Virus record (IMG/VR): IMGVR_UViG_3300001720_000028
Span: 1-23,095 of that record
DNA: 23,095 bases
Source of the DNA: a virus
Reading direction: 5' to 3' (one strand)
In this document: in pieces, positions 15,947-22,433 of the stretch
Position numbering within the stretch: position 1 is the first letter of the stretch
Layout of the letters: each line of letters starts with the position of its first letter
The notes under the pieces: generated by a model
The model's input: only the letters and a program-made list of their open reading frames with translations
What the model was told of the DNA's origin: nothing
Databases searched by the model: none
Made by a program: the position numbers and the translations under genes

Positions 15947-17227
15947 TTAAGTTCCTGTGTTTTCAAAAATTATTAATACTCCAGCAGAACCCTGGTTACC
16001 TGATACGGCTTGTGAATTATTACCATTACCTTTAGATCCTGAAAATCCTATAATAGGGGCTTCCTGCCTGTTCTCGACAGTAAAACCAGATCTCATACCA
16101 TTCATATCTATATCAGCTCCTGAAAGGTTACCTGGATTTCCAGCTCCGCCGCCTCTTCCTTTTGCTCGTCCGCCATTTGCTCCATTAGCAGTTACATTAG
16201 AAATTGCAGTTGCACCTCCGGCATTACCAGGTGATCCAATTCCATTAGAACCTGGACCGCCATCTCCCTGTGAACCTACATTAAAAGGATATGCATCGCC
16301 TCCTGTAACAGAAATTTCTGCGAAACCTGTACCACCAATACCACCTGGTTGAGCTGGTTGGCTATTTGGAGCATTAGATCCACCTCCGCCTCCGCCTCCG
16401 CCACCGCATAAGTAAATTTGTGCTTTTGTAGCGTTAGGGTTTGCAGTATATGTTCCAGAAGTAGGGCCGCCATAAGATGCTGTAAAAAATTCAAAACTAC
16501 CTCCGCCCGCTGTTCCTGAAGACGCAGCAGTTAATCTTCCTTGAGCGTCAACAGTGATTGATGCTAGAGTATAAGAGGCTGCCGTTACAGCAGTGTTTGC
16601 CAATTTATCAGCAGTGACTGCATCATCAGCAATTTTTGCAGTAGTAACATTTGCGTCAGCAATTTTATCAGTCGTTACATTCGCATTTAAAATTCCTGCG
16701 GTCACAACTGCGTTGTTTGAAATTTGTGCAGCTCTTACTGCATCATCAGCAATTTTTGCATTCGTTACGGCATCATCTGCGATACCCGCAGTTCCAATCG
16801 ATCCACCTAAAGTATCAAGAGATATTTCTTTTAGATTTGTACCATCTGAGTAAGCAGCATAAATTTTTGCTTGATCTAATGTAAAACCACTTCCACTTGC
16901 AGTTTTAATTGTTAAATTTGTTGGATTAGTTAATCCAGTTGCATCAAAAATATAAAATTTTTCTATACTATCAGGTATAGTACAAATTGTACTTGCAGCT
17001 ATTGAAGCAGTTGCAAATTTGATAACCATATTTCTTGCATTAGAAATAGCTTTATCAGTCATAACAAGAGCTAAAGTTCCGCCACTTGAAAGTGTAACTT
17101 GTTCAAAACCTGCAATAGCTTGTTGAATTAAATTTAAATTGTTATTTGTGTTATCGCCCCATGTACCAGCATTTTCACCAGTAACCATTAGTTCGAGTTT
17201 TAAATCTGCAGAATAACTAGATGTCAT
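15947..17227 (-). CDS. Tail fibre with decapeptide repeats and glycine-rich tip domain
   Basis: A 426-aa protein, ATG at 17227 with AAGGAG 8 nt ahead. Residues 1-140 form a head domain, with TGENAGTWGDNTNNNLNLIQ (17-36) typical of phage fibre attachment regions. Residues 145-214 are seven exact 10-residue units (for example TNAKIADDAV, TTDKIADANV, TTAKIADDAV), then SITVDAQGRLTAASSG (223-238), a classic fibre motif before the tip. From 245 the protein is glycine-rich, with nine consecutive glycines at 275-283 after a Cys, many NGG/PGG/GGxGG turns, and a closing strand GVLIIFENTG. This resembles poly-glycine sandwich receptor-binding tips of phage adhesins. It should recognise the host surface. 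Attachment to the nozzle is inferred. Confidence 0.8.
   Translation of the reverse strand: MTSSYSADLKLELMVTGENAGTWGDNTNNNLNLIQQAIAGFEQVTLSSGGTLALVMTDKAISNARNMVIKFATASIAASTICTIPDSIEKFYIFDATGLTNPTNLTIKTASGSGFTLDQAKIYAAYSDGTNLKEISLDTLGGSIGTAGIADDAVTNAKIADDAVRAAQISNNAVVTAGILNANVTTDKIADANVTTAKIADDAVTADKLANTAVTAASYTLASITVDAQGRLTAASSGTAGGGSFEFFTASYGGPTSGTYTANPNATKAQIYLCGGGGGGGGGSNAPNSQPAQPGGIGGTGFAEISVTGGDAYPFNVGSQGDGGPGSNGIGSPGNAGGATAISNVTANGANGGRAKGRGGGAGNPGNLSGADIDMNGMRSGFTVENRQEAPIIGFSGSKGNGNNSQAVSGNQGSAGVLIIFENTGT
16586..16795 (-). repeat. Tandem decapeptide-coding repeat in the tail fibre
   Basis: Seven consecutive 30-nt units encode ten-residue repeats of the form xxAKIADDAV at fibre residues 145-214. 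At DNA level they are diverged except for one exact 24-nt pair (16617-16640 and 16737-16760, 120 nt apart). The regular ten-residue period suggests a triple-helical or coiled fibre shaft whose length can change by recombination or slippage. This is a coding repeat, not a CRISPR array. Confidence 0.8.
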
Positions 17228-17251
17228 AAAAAATTCTCCTTAATTGTGTTA

Positions 17252-17280
17252 ATTATACCTTTATCATGCAGCCAAATCAA
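17252..17280 (-). promoter_or_regulatory. Candidate sigma70-type promoter for the tail-fibre gene
   Basis: On the minus strand, TTGATT (17275-17280) is followed by a 17-nt spacer and TATAAT (17252-17257), a perfect -10 with a 4/6 -35 at the ideal distance. The transcript would start near 17245, just before the AAGGAG ribosome site and the ATG at 17227. The -35 lies within the end of the upstream gene. This is a sequence match only; the phage may rely on read-through or its own polymerase. Confidence 0.45.
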
Positions 17281-18253
17281 CCTCAGTCCAAACATTATTT
17301 ACCCCTGGATTTACTTCAGCCCAGGCTGTAATGTTAGGGCTACCCACTGACATAGTCATTTGTATTCCAGTTGGTTGAACTAAAGCATCGGCCACCACTG
17401 TTGTTTGTCCTGCAGCCGCTGTTATTTGTTGACCTGAAACACCTATTATTTGACCAGGTATTTCAGCATGTTGTCCAAGAGACATTGTAGCTTGTAAACC
17501 AGTCGGTGATTCAACAGTGGTTTGTATTAGTGAAAAAGTACCTAATGTTGAAGTTAATTGAATACCACTTACATCTACTGGAGTTTTTAAACCAGCTACA
17601 GTGGTACCTATTGAACCTGTTAATGATCCCGCACTTGTTACAGTAACGTTTGCATCGGCATCAAAAGTGGATGTTCCAATAGAAAAATCTAATTGGTCTT
17701 CAGAAGCTAAAACAAATATATCTTGGTCAATTTGAATTGAAAAAGATGGATTAGCAAATGTAGTTGAAATTTGTCCAGCACTTGTTACAGAAACAGTTAC
17801 GTCTGCTTTACCTATTGCAGAACCAATAGATGAAGTTAAAGTTTGTCCAGTTGCAATAACTGAAAAAGCTCCGCCCCAAGCAAGGTTACCCCAAGTTCTT
17901 CTACCCCAACCGATTCCAGTTAATTCAGATTCATCAACGGTAGCTGCACCAATACTTGAAGTTAATGCTGTTCCAGTTACAGGAACTCCTATACCAATAA
18001 CTGTGCTTCCTACAGCCATTGATTCAAGACTACCTGTTACTTGTACTAAGGCAGAAGTGCCACCTACAGTAGTACCTTGTGATGAAGCTATTTGTATTCC
18101 TGTTACGCTAACATCAGCATTAGCAGAAATAGTTACTGAGTTTTGTGATGTGGTTAATGAAAGACCTGATCCACCCCAATCATTTGAGCCCCAATTAGAT
18201 TGACCCCAATATTCAGAGCCTGGCGACTGAACTTTAACAGTAATATCAGCCAC
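17264..18253 (-). CDS. Repeat-built structural protein with WG motifs
   Basis: A 329-aa protein starting with GTG at 18253 behind a perfect AAGGAGG. Two blocks, YWGQSNWGSNDWGG (15-28) and GWGRRTWGNLAWGG (115-128), each have three WG steps. Between and after them come roughly ten degenerate beta units of about 24-32 residues, each ending in a motif like sxxG(S/T)x(l/i)... (for example PVTGTALTSSIGAAT, GQTLTSSIGSA, PTGLQATMSLGQ, PTGIQMTMSVGS). Only one acidic turn (SEDQLDF) interrupts them. There is no signal peptide. Similar Ser/Thr/Gly-rich repeat proteins in marine T4-like and podoviruses are virion proteins; this is recalled, not checked. Position next to the fibre gene supports a tail or head surface role. 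Confidence 0.6.
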   Translation of the reverse strand: MADITVKVQSPGSEYWGQSNWGSNDWGGSGLSLTTSQNSVTISANADVSVTGIQIASSQGTTVGGTSALVQVTGSLESMAVGSTVIGIGVPVTGTALTSSIGAATVDESELTGIGWGRRTWGNLAWGGAFSVIATGQTLTSSIGSAIGKADVTVSVTSAGQISTTFANPSFSIQIDQDIFVLASEDQLDFSIGTSTFDADANVTVTSAGSLTGSIGTTVAGLKTPVDVSGIQLTSTLGTFSLIQTTVESPTGLQATMSLGQHAEIPGQIIGVSGQQITAAAGQTTVVADALVQPTGIQMTMSVGSPNITAWAEVNPGVNNVWTEVDLAA

Positions 18254-18269
18254 TAGGCTCCTCCTTAAA

Positions 18270-18722
18270 TTAAGCTAATCTCAATATAGCGGCAGCTGTT
18301 GTAAACGCTGGAAATTGAATTGTAAAAGTTCCAGACGTTGCAGTTTTGTCCGCACCAAAATCTAATACAGCTACAGCGTCAGTAGTATTTGAACCACCGT
18401 TAGTTTGTGTATTGTAAATTAATGCACCTCGCGCAGTAAGTGTTACACCTACAAATGATAAGTCAGCAAAATCAGTAATAGCTACTGAAGATGAAACTTT
18501 TACGCCTTGGTTAACAAGAGCTGAACCACCTGCTGTGTATCCAGATGATGAAACTTCATTTCCAGTAGTATAATTTTCTGTTGATTTTCCTAAAGTAGCT
18601 GAGTTTGTATACATTGCCAGTTTGTAAGTGTCTCCACTTGCTGGTGCTGTATCAAAATCGTGACTTCCTTGTAGTAATTCTTTTTTAAAAGAATCGCATA
18701 TTGCATTTGTTGTTATTGCCAT
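18270..18722 (-). CDS. Small virion structural protein, 150 aa
   Basis: A 150-aa protein, ATG at 18722 with TTAAGGAGAAC upstream. It begins MAITTNAICDSFKKELLQGS, then SGDTYKLAMYTNSATLGKST, a beta-rich middle (YTAGGSALVNQGVKVSSSVA), LIYNTQTNGGSNTTDAVAVL and a C-terminal TFTIQFPAFTTAAAIL. The start (TTNAICxSFKxELLxGxHxF) and the 'YKLAMYTxSA' block are ones I recall from conserved structural proteins of marine phages. The strand pattern suggests a beta-sandwich. It sits between an adaptor-type gene and the WG protein; probably a head-tail or decoration protein, exact role unknown. Confidence 0.65.
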   Translation of the reverse strand: MAITTNAICDSFKKELLQGSHDFDTAPASGDTYKLAMYTNSATLGKSTENYTTGNEVSSSGYTAGGSALVNQGVKVSSSVAITDFADLSFVGVTLTARGALIYNTQTNGGSNTTDAVAVLDFGADKTATSGTFTIQFPAFTTAAAILRLA

Positions 18723-18736
18723 GTTGTTCTCCTTAA

Positions 18737-19399
18737 TTAATAAGTTGTGTTAGGAGTAGGGCTTGGAACCTTAATTCTTGGCACTCCATCGCTATACTCC
18801 CCTCGTCTTCTTCTACCCATTTGTTGTAGGGCAAAATTTTGTACTTCTTCATTATACTTATCAAAATACAACTTGTACATATCCTGAGGTCCTTTTAAAT
18901 ATCTAAAAGCCTCTGTTAGCACTCCATGTAAAAGCATGGATTCCTGGTAAGTTGATATAAATGTATTATTTGTAGATGTAAATTGTGGTGGATCAGTAAT
19001 ATAATTAATTTGAACTTCATACGCTTGATCAGGAACGGGTGCTACAAGTAAATTAAAATCGTCCCAATTAGCCCAAAATTTAGGTAAAGCTTGAGCAGAA
19101 GCTCCGTTAAATTCAGAAATAAAACTAGTATCTCTTTTTTCTAAAAAAGTTCTAGTAGTTCCGTTTATGACCTGTAATGATCTAATAATAGTTAGATCAG
19201 AAGGTAAACTTAAATATCTATTTGCAGCGGTAAAATTAGAAGTAGCATATTTTCTTAAATCATCATAATCAACTTTACCTGCAATATCTAATTCAACAGA
19301 TCTAATAAAATCTTGAATAATAGCATCAGTTAAAACAGTGCTACCTACCTCTGTATAGTTTCTTACTTGTGTTAAAAAATTTGAATGTGTAACAGCCAT
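18737..19399 (-). CDS. Adaptor/tail tubular protein A-like protein, 220 aa
   Basis: A 220-aa protein, ATG at 19399 in a TAATG junction with the upstream gene. It begins MAVTHSNFLTQVRNYTEVGS with LTDAIIQDFIRSVELDIAGK (23-42), a helical start like head-tail connector adaptors (T7 gp11/P22 gp4 group). A strand part follows (RYLSLPSDLTIIRSLQVING), then KFWANWDDFNLLVAPVPDQA and YEVQINYITDPP, ending with a helix bundle (YQESMLLHGVLTEAFRYLKG). Compared with the 231-aa protein upstream it has the same general order (helices, strands, L..P/VAP strand, YY or YI strand, long C-terminal helices), so the two may be distant relatives sharing the neck. Role: likely neck or tail-tube adaptor, inferred. Confidence 0.6.
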   Translation of the reverse strand: MAVTHSNFLTQVRNYTEVGSTVLTDAIIQDFIRSVELDIAGKVDYDDLRKYATSNFTAANRYLSLPSDLTIIRSLQVINGTTRTFLEKRDTSFISEFNGASAQALPKFWANWDDFNLLVAPVPDQAYEVQINYITDPPQFTSTNNTFISTYQESMLLHGVLTEAFRYLKGPQDMYKLYFDKYNEEVQNFALQQMGRRRRGEYSDGVPRIKVPSPTPNTTY

Positions 19400-19857
19400 T
19401 ATGTAATACTTACCTCTATTTTTCCTAAAGAAGAAATTAATTGTCTTCTTCTATTTTGTAATGCTGGGTCCTCTGGTATCATACTATGCATAACAGTTGT
19501 AACCCCATTTCTTATAATATTAAAATCTTGTGTCCTAAATGCAAAAGATCCTGGGAGAGATAAATTAGCTACTCCAACCATTGTACCACCCGAATCTGCA
19601 ATAGTATCATCATTAGGTGCTTTTGGGTTTATTTCAGAAATATCTGTGGGCTGTTGAAATTTCATTCCTCTGGTATTTTGTAAAGCAATAGCATCTGCAG
19701 TAAAATGTTTTCTTCTAATTTGTGGGTGCTTTGGTTCAAATTCAGAGTAATGAACTAAGGAACCATTCCATTCCTTGACCATTTCAGAATATGGAAAAGC
19801 CATACCAGATCTATCTGATATTGATTGTGATCTTTTACCTGTTGCCCATTTTGCCAT
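19399..19857 (-). CDS. Conserved-type structural protein, 152 aa
   Basis: A 152-aa protein, ATG at 19857 three nt after the stop of the adaptor gene. It begins MAKWATGKRSQSISDRSGMA, followed by FPYSEMVKEWNGSLVHYSEF and EPKHPQIRRKHFTADAIALQ, then a Pro/Asn-rich linker, a strand region (GVANLSLPGSFAFRTQDFNI) and a helix at the end (EDPALQNRRRQLISSLGKI). The block 'ISDRSGxxFPYxEMVxEWNG...EPKxPQ' is one I recall from neck-region proteins of marine phages. No enzyme motif. It is placed between two adaptor-like genes, so a head-tail connection role is the best guess. Confidence 0.6.
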   Translation of the reverse strand: MAKWATGKRSQSISDRSGMAFPYSEMVKEWNGSLVHYSEFEPKHPQIRRKHFTADAIALQNTRGMKFQQPTDISEINPKAPNDDTIADSGGTMVGVANLSLPGSFAFRTQDFNIIRNGVTTVMHSMIPEDPALQNRRRQLISSLGKIEVSIT

Positions 19858-19859
19858 AA

Positions 19860-20555
19860 TTAAATTCCTGTAGGATAAAATGATTGTGGTGTTATATATG
19901 TAGATGTTCTTTGACCATCTTCATCAAGTGCTCTTTTTAATTCATCTTCATAAATAAGTTTGTTTTGTTGTACTCTTTCTGGTGCTTTTTTAATTGATAA
20001 ATAATACGCTAAACCTGCACACATGCATGGTAAAAATCTATAAACTACATCTGAATCGTTTGTGTAATTTCCTGCATCTTCAATTCTTTTTATTACATAA
20101 TATTTCAAAACTGTATACGTACTTAAATTAGGTGCTTGATATAAATAAATTTTTGGAGTTTTTTCTCTAGATACATAATACTGAGAGGGTTGTCCAAGAG
20201 CTAACTTATTAGGCAAAGCAGCATATGCTGATCTGTCTATTTTCGTTAATGAAACATCTTGAGTATTTATTGTGTCTGCTCCAGCAGCTGTCGAGGAAAC
20301 AAATGCTTCTAGTACATCACTAACATCAGCGGTTACTGAGTACTCAGCTTGCCCACTGACTAAAGCATTTTCGTGTAGAGCAACTTTCCATAAATGAATT
20401 CCTCTATTTGCCCATTCAGCAAATAATAAATCTAAACTTCTTCTAGCAGATCTTAAATCATATCCTTGATTAGTAGAAAGACCACATCTTTCATAACCCT
20501 CATCAATTACTTCATCAATACTAAGATTGAAACTTGTAGTTCCAGACGTAGTCAT
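19860..20555 (-). CDS. Head-tail adaptor (P22 gp4/T7 gp11-like) protein
   Basis: A 231-aa protein, ATG at 20555 with AAGGAG 10 nt ahead, both inside the end of the upstream small gene. Key parts: FNLSIDEVIDEGYERCGLST (9-28), LRSARRSLDLLFAEWANRGI (34-53), HLWKVALHENALVSGQAEYS (54-73), then PKIYLYQAPNLSTYTVLKYY and the helical VVYRFLPCMCAGLAYYLSIK (165-184). The pattern of a helical N-terminus with LDLLFAEWANRG, beta strands and a C-terminal helix (LAYYLS.K.APERV) is characteristic of tail accessory/adaptor proteins of the P22 gp4 type in marine podoviruses. It would form the ring under the portal. Confidence in the family is fair; the ring arrangement is inference. Confidence 0.72.
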   Translation of the reverse strand: MTTSGTTSFNLSIDEVIDEGYERCGLSTNQGYDLRSARRSLDLLFAEWANRGIHLWKVALHENALVSGQAEYSVTADVSDVLEAFVSSTAAGADTINTQDVSLTKIDRSAYAALPNKLALGQPSQYYVSREKTPKIYLYQAPNLSTYTVLKYYVIKRIEDAGNYTNDSDVVYRFLPCMCAGLAYYLSIKKAPERVQQNKLIYEDELKRALDEDGQRTSTYITPQSFYPTGI

Positions 20556-20695
20556 TTTAAAATCTCCTTTTTAGCCGCGGCTTTGTAAGTGTATAACTTA
20601 TCCTTTTTGCGGTTGTACAACTTAGAAGATTGTATCACTTTTTGACTAAATTTTGAAGACCTTAGGTTTTTTGCTATTGGGTTTTTTTCTCGCAT
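20552..20695 (-). CDS. Very small basic protein, 47 aa
   Basis: ATG at 20695 to TGA at 20552-20554, with ATGA overlap with the adaptor gene. Translation: MREKNPIAKNLRSSKFSQKV, then IQSSKLYNRKKDKLYTYKAA and AKKEILK. It is basic (Lys/Arg-rich). Its first 50 nt lie out of frame within the 57-aa gene and its end carries the ribosome site of the adaptor gene. The 'NPIAKNLRxxxFxxKVI...YNRKK' pattern is one I recall from small phage proteins beside the adaptor. Function unknown, possibly nucleic-acid contact or a neck component. Confidence 0.62.
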   Translation of the reverse strand: MREKNPIAKNLRSSKFSQKVIQSSKLYNRKKDKLYTYKAAAKKEILK

Positions 20696-20819
20696 GTTCA
20701 CTGTCTTTCATAAGCCTGCCGTTGGGCATATAATGGTATCCTGAAGGTGCCTTTTTCTTTCTTGCTCCCCTAAGTTTGCCATCTATTTGTTGTTGAATTT
20801 GAGATCTACCTATTGCCAT
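20646..20819 (-). CDS. Small basic protein, 57 aa, overlapping both neighbours
   Basis: ATG at 20819 to TAG at 20646-20648. Translation begins MAIGRSQIQQQIDGKLRGAR, then KKKAPSGYHYMPNGRLMKDS, then EHARKKPNSKKPKVFKI. Its start overlaps the end of the oxygenase-like gene by 14 nt, and its last 50 nt overlap the 47-aa gene in another frame. The central GYHYMPxGxLMKDSEH pattern recurs, as I recall, in small marine phage proteins near head or neck genes. It is Lys/Arg-rich, with no membrane segment. The long overlap is unusual but both products have recognisable patterns, so I keep both. Confidence 0.65.
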   Translation of the reverse strand: MAIGRSQIQQQIDGKLRGARKKKAPSGYHYMPNGRLMKDSEHARKKPNSKKPKVFKI

Positions 20820-21345
20820 TTATTTTTTCTATTTTAATATTACCTGCAATTGTAACAGAATTATTATTTTTGCAAACCATATGTGTAAGAAAACTAGGAA
20901 ATAAGATCATTTGGCCTTGCTTACAGGATGGTTTAAAATCTTTCTGACAAATATCATCAATTATTGTTTCATCATAATAGCTTTCAAGTAAAGTAAAAGA
21001 TGGGTTAATAAAAACAGTATTTGAGTCTTTAATTTTCTTATATATTACAAAAGAAATGTGCTTTCCTGGATGTTCATGTTTTTCTTGAAAATCATTTTCA
21101 AGATATTGATTTTCCCATATAGAGTCCATAATAACTTTAAAAGGTGGTTTTATTGTGGGTAATAACGTTTTAACAATTACTTCTAAAAGATATTTTTCTG
21201 AATTTTCTTCAAGTTTATTATTATAATCGTGAGAACTTAAAGTTTCTGATAGAAACGTTTTTGAAAATTTTAAATTATTTAATTTTATTTTATCTAAATC
21301 AATATTAGTTATCCAAAAAGGAACTGAAAACAGATCTAACTTCAT
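20806..21345 (-). CDS. 2OG-Fe(II) oxygenase-superfamily protein (Oxy_5-like)
   Basis: A 179-aa protein with ATG at 21345 and little Shine-Dalgarno signal. It shows the small phage oxygenase form: SIWENQYLENDFQEKHEHPG (75-94) with H90-x-H92, FVIYKKIKDSN (99-109), TVFINPSF, GQMILFPSFLTHMV (144-157) with H155, and a closing TIAGNIKIEK strand. The order WxN..., HxH..., lilFPs.l.H.V, .iagN is that of the PF13759-like group (2OG-FeII_Oxy_5), where HxH or HxD occurs. The residue usually supplying the 2-oxoglutarate Arg just before the last strand is not Arg here (NNSVTIAGN), so activity is doubtful. Its place between the endolysin and the small adaptor-side genes is odd for an enzyme. Confidence 0.65.
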   Translation of the reverse strand: MKLDLFSVPFWITNIDLDKIKLNNLKFSKTFLSETLSSHDYNNKLEENSEKYLLEVIVKTLLPTIKPPFKVIMDSIWENQYLENDFQEKHEHPGKHISFVIYKKIKDSNTVFINPSFTLLESYYDETIIDDICQKDFKPSCKQGQMILFPSFLTHMVCKNNNSVTIAGNIKIEKINGNR

Positions 21346-21349
21346 TAAA

Positions 21350-21850
21350 TTAGCTAATTACTTTTCCATCTTTCCACTCCATATCAGGTAAGCCTTGAGT
21401 ATAGTTTTTCCCATCAAAGGTCAATACTTGTTTTCTGTTTGAATCTGACTCGTGATAGCTTATATGGATCCAGCCTCCTGCGGGATCGTCTTTGTCAAAG
21501 TACTCCATAATCAGCTGATCAAAATCTACGTTATTTTGTAACCAGTAGGCTACCTTAATGTTGGGTACACCAAATATTTCTAGGTCGACCGCCTGGCCCA
21601 GTGCGTGCTGCGATGTCTTTTTGCTGCCGATCGCTTCACACAACGCCTCGCTCCGATATCCGCTGGTGACTGTCACAGGTTTGTCGAAGTGTGCCCGTAA
21701 GGGCTCAAGGACTTCATAACATAGATCACCTAAATTTTTTATTTCTACTGATCCAGGTGTGTTATCAATTCCCTTACGTTGAGCCGTCATCGAATTGGTC
21801 ATCTCTCTTAAAGTAAAATGTTTGCTTAATTGAAATGGTTTTTTTTTCAT
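21350..21850 (-). CDS. M15-family peptidoglycan peptidase (likely endolysin)
   Basis: A 166-aa protein, ATG at 21850 with AGGAC 8 nt ahead. The zinc site of M15 D,D- or L,D-peptidases is present: TSGYRSEAL (62-70), then SQHALGQAVDLE (80-91) with H82 and D89, and GGWIHISYHE (125-134) with H129 as the third ligand. The N-terminus LSKHFTLREMTNS (8-20) is the usual opening of phage M15 proteins. It should cut peptide cross-bridges of the cell wall at lysis. Codons and GC content change inside the gene: about 59% G+C over 21581-21710 (hand count) against clearly lower values around it. There is no signal peptide, so export would need a holin, which I cannot identify with certainty. Confidence 0.85.
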   Translation of the reverse strand: MKKKPFQLSKHFTLREMTNSMTAQRKGIDNTPGSVEIKNLGDLCYEVLEPLRAHFDKPVTVTSGYRSEALCEAIGSKKTSQHALGQAVDLEIFGVPNIKVAYWLQNNVDFDQLIMEYFDKDDPAGGWIHISYHESDSNRKQVLTFDGKNYTQGLPDMEWKDGKVIS

Positions 21851-21857
21851 AATAGTC

Positions 21858-22067
21858 CTATTTTAATATTAATTTAACAATTGACTTTTCACCCATATAA
21901 ATTTCTGTCTCTGCTTTCGATTTTAAACAATGGTATTCTACATTATTACCTGTAGTAGAACGCATAGCAATTCTTTTACCTTTTAAACATTGAGACATAG
22001 ACTCTTGTATTCTATGTTCGAGAATTTCTCCGTTTACAATCATTAATAAGGCTATTACAACTTCCAA
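21858..22067 (-). CDS. Small protein with short hydrophobic start, 69 aa
   Basis: A 69-aa protein starting with TTG at 22067, right after the stop of the coiled-coil gene, with GGAG about 9 nt upstream. The start MEVVIALLMIVNGEILEHRI has a hydrophobic stretch at 3-11 that is short for a full membrane helix. The body contains SMSQCLKGKRIAMR (23-36) and YHCLKSKAETE, with two cysteines, and closes with KSIVKLILK. It may be exported, with a disulfide. It is in the lysis-type cassette next to the M15 peptidase. I recall similar small proteins in marine phages but know no function. Confidence 0.55.
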   Translation of the reverse strand: MEVVIALLMIVNGEILEHRIQESMSQCLKGKRIAMRSTTGNNVEYHCLKSKAETEIYMGEKSIVKLILK

Positions 22068-22433
22068 TTAGTGTGCTCCATTTCCATTTGCTCTAACTTT
22101 ATCTTTTAATTGCTCAACATCGTTTAATGCTTTTTCAAGTTGTGCTTTTAAAAATTCTATATTAACTTTATTTGTCATGTTTTGTTCTTGAGTTATTTCT
22201 AACTTTTCTGTTGTTTTGTATAGATCTTCAATCAACATATACTGCTCTTGATCCGTAGGTAATTGTTCACTTTTTTTTAATAAATCAGCTTGAAACAATT
22301 CTCGTGATGTCTCTAACGATGTAAGTCTAGCAGTAACTTCTGTATATGCAAAGACACCCATAGCAACGGCTATGACTATACCAATCATATTTTTCATTGG
22401 CATGCTTACTGATGTATTTTCACTAATCTTCAT
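22068..22433 (-). CDS. One-helix membrane protein with coiled coil (spanin- or holin-like)
   Basis: A 121-aa protein, ATG at 22433, overlapping the upstream gene by 11 nt. After a polar start (MKISENTSVSMPMKN) comes one membrane helix (about 15-31, containing IGIVIAVAMGVFAY), followed by a 90-residue Glu/Lys/Leu-rich region with heptad-like spacing (VTARLTSLETSRELFQADLL and later VNIEFLKAQLEKALNDVEQL). This is the shape of an inner-membrane spanin (N-terminal helix, periplasmic coiled coil). Proteins of this kind are frequent beside peptidases in marine phages. With the exported cysteine protein upstream and the M15 enzyme downstream it fits a lysis cassette. A holin role is the alternative. 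Confidence 0.55.
   Translation of the reverse strand: MKISENTSVSMPMKNMIGIVIAVAMGVFAYTEVTARLTSLETSRELFQADLLKKSEQLPTDQEQYMLIEDLYKTTEKLEITQEQNMTNKVNIEFLKAQLEKALNDVEQLKDKVRANGNGAH

Noticed and set aside
15957-16352. Proline-rich open frame on the plus strand
   Set aside because: It is the antisense of the glycine-rich fibre tip; Gly codons read backwards as Pro or Ala, and there is no ribosome site.
16276-16494. Second minus-strand frame of 72 codons in the fibre gene
   Set aside because: Overlaps the fibre in another frame with no ribosome site; produced by the glycine codon bias.
16617-16760. Exact 24-nt repeat pair resembling a CRISPR unit
   Set aside because: Both copies are in frame with the tail-fibre decapeptide repeats; there is no array of similar spacers.
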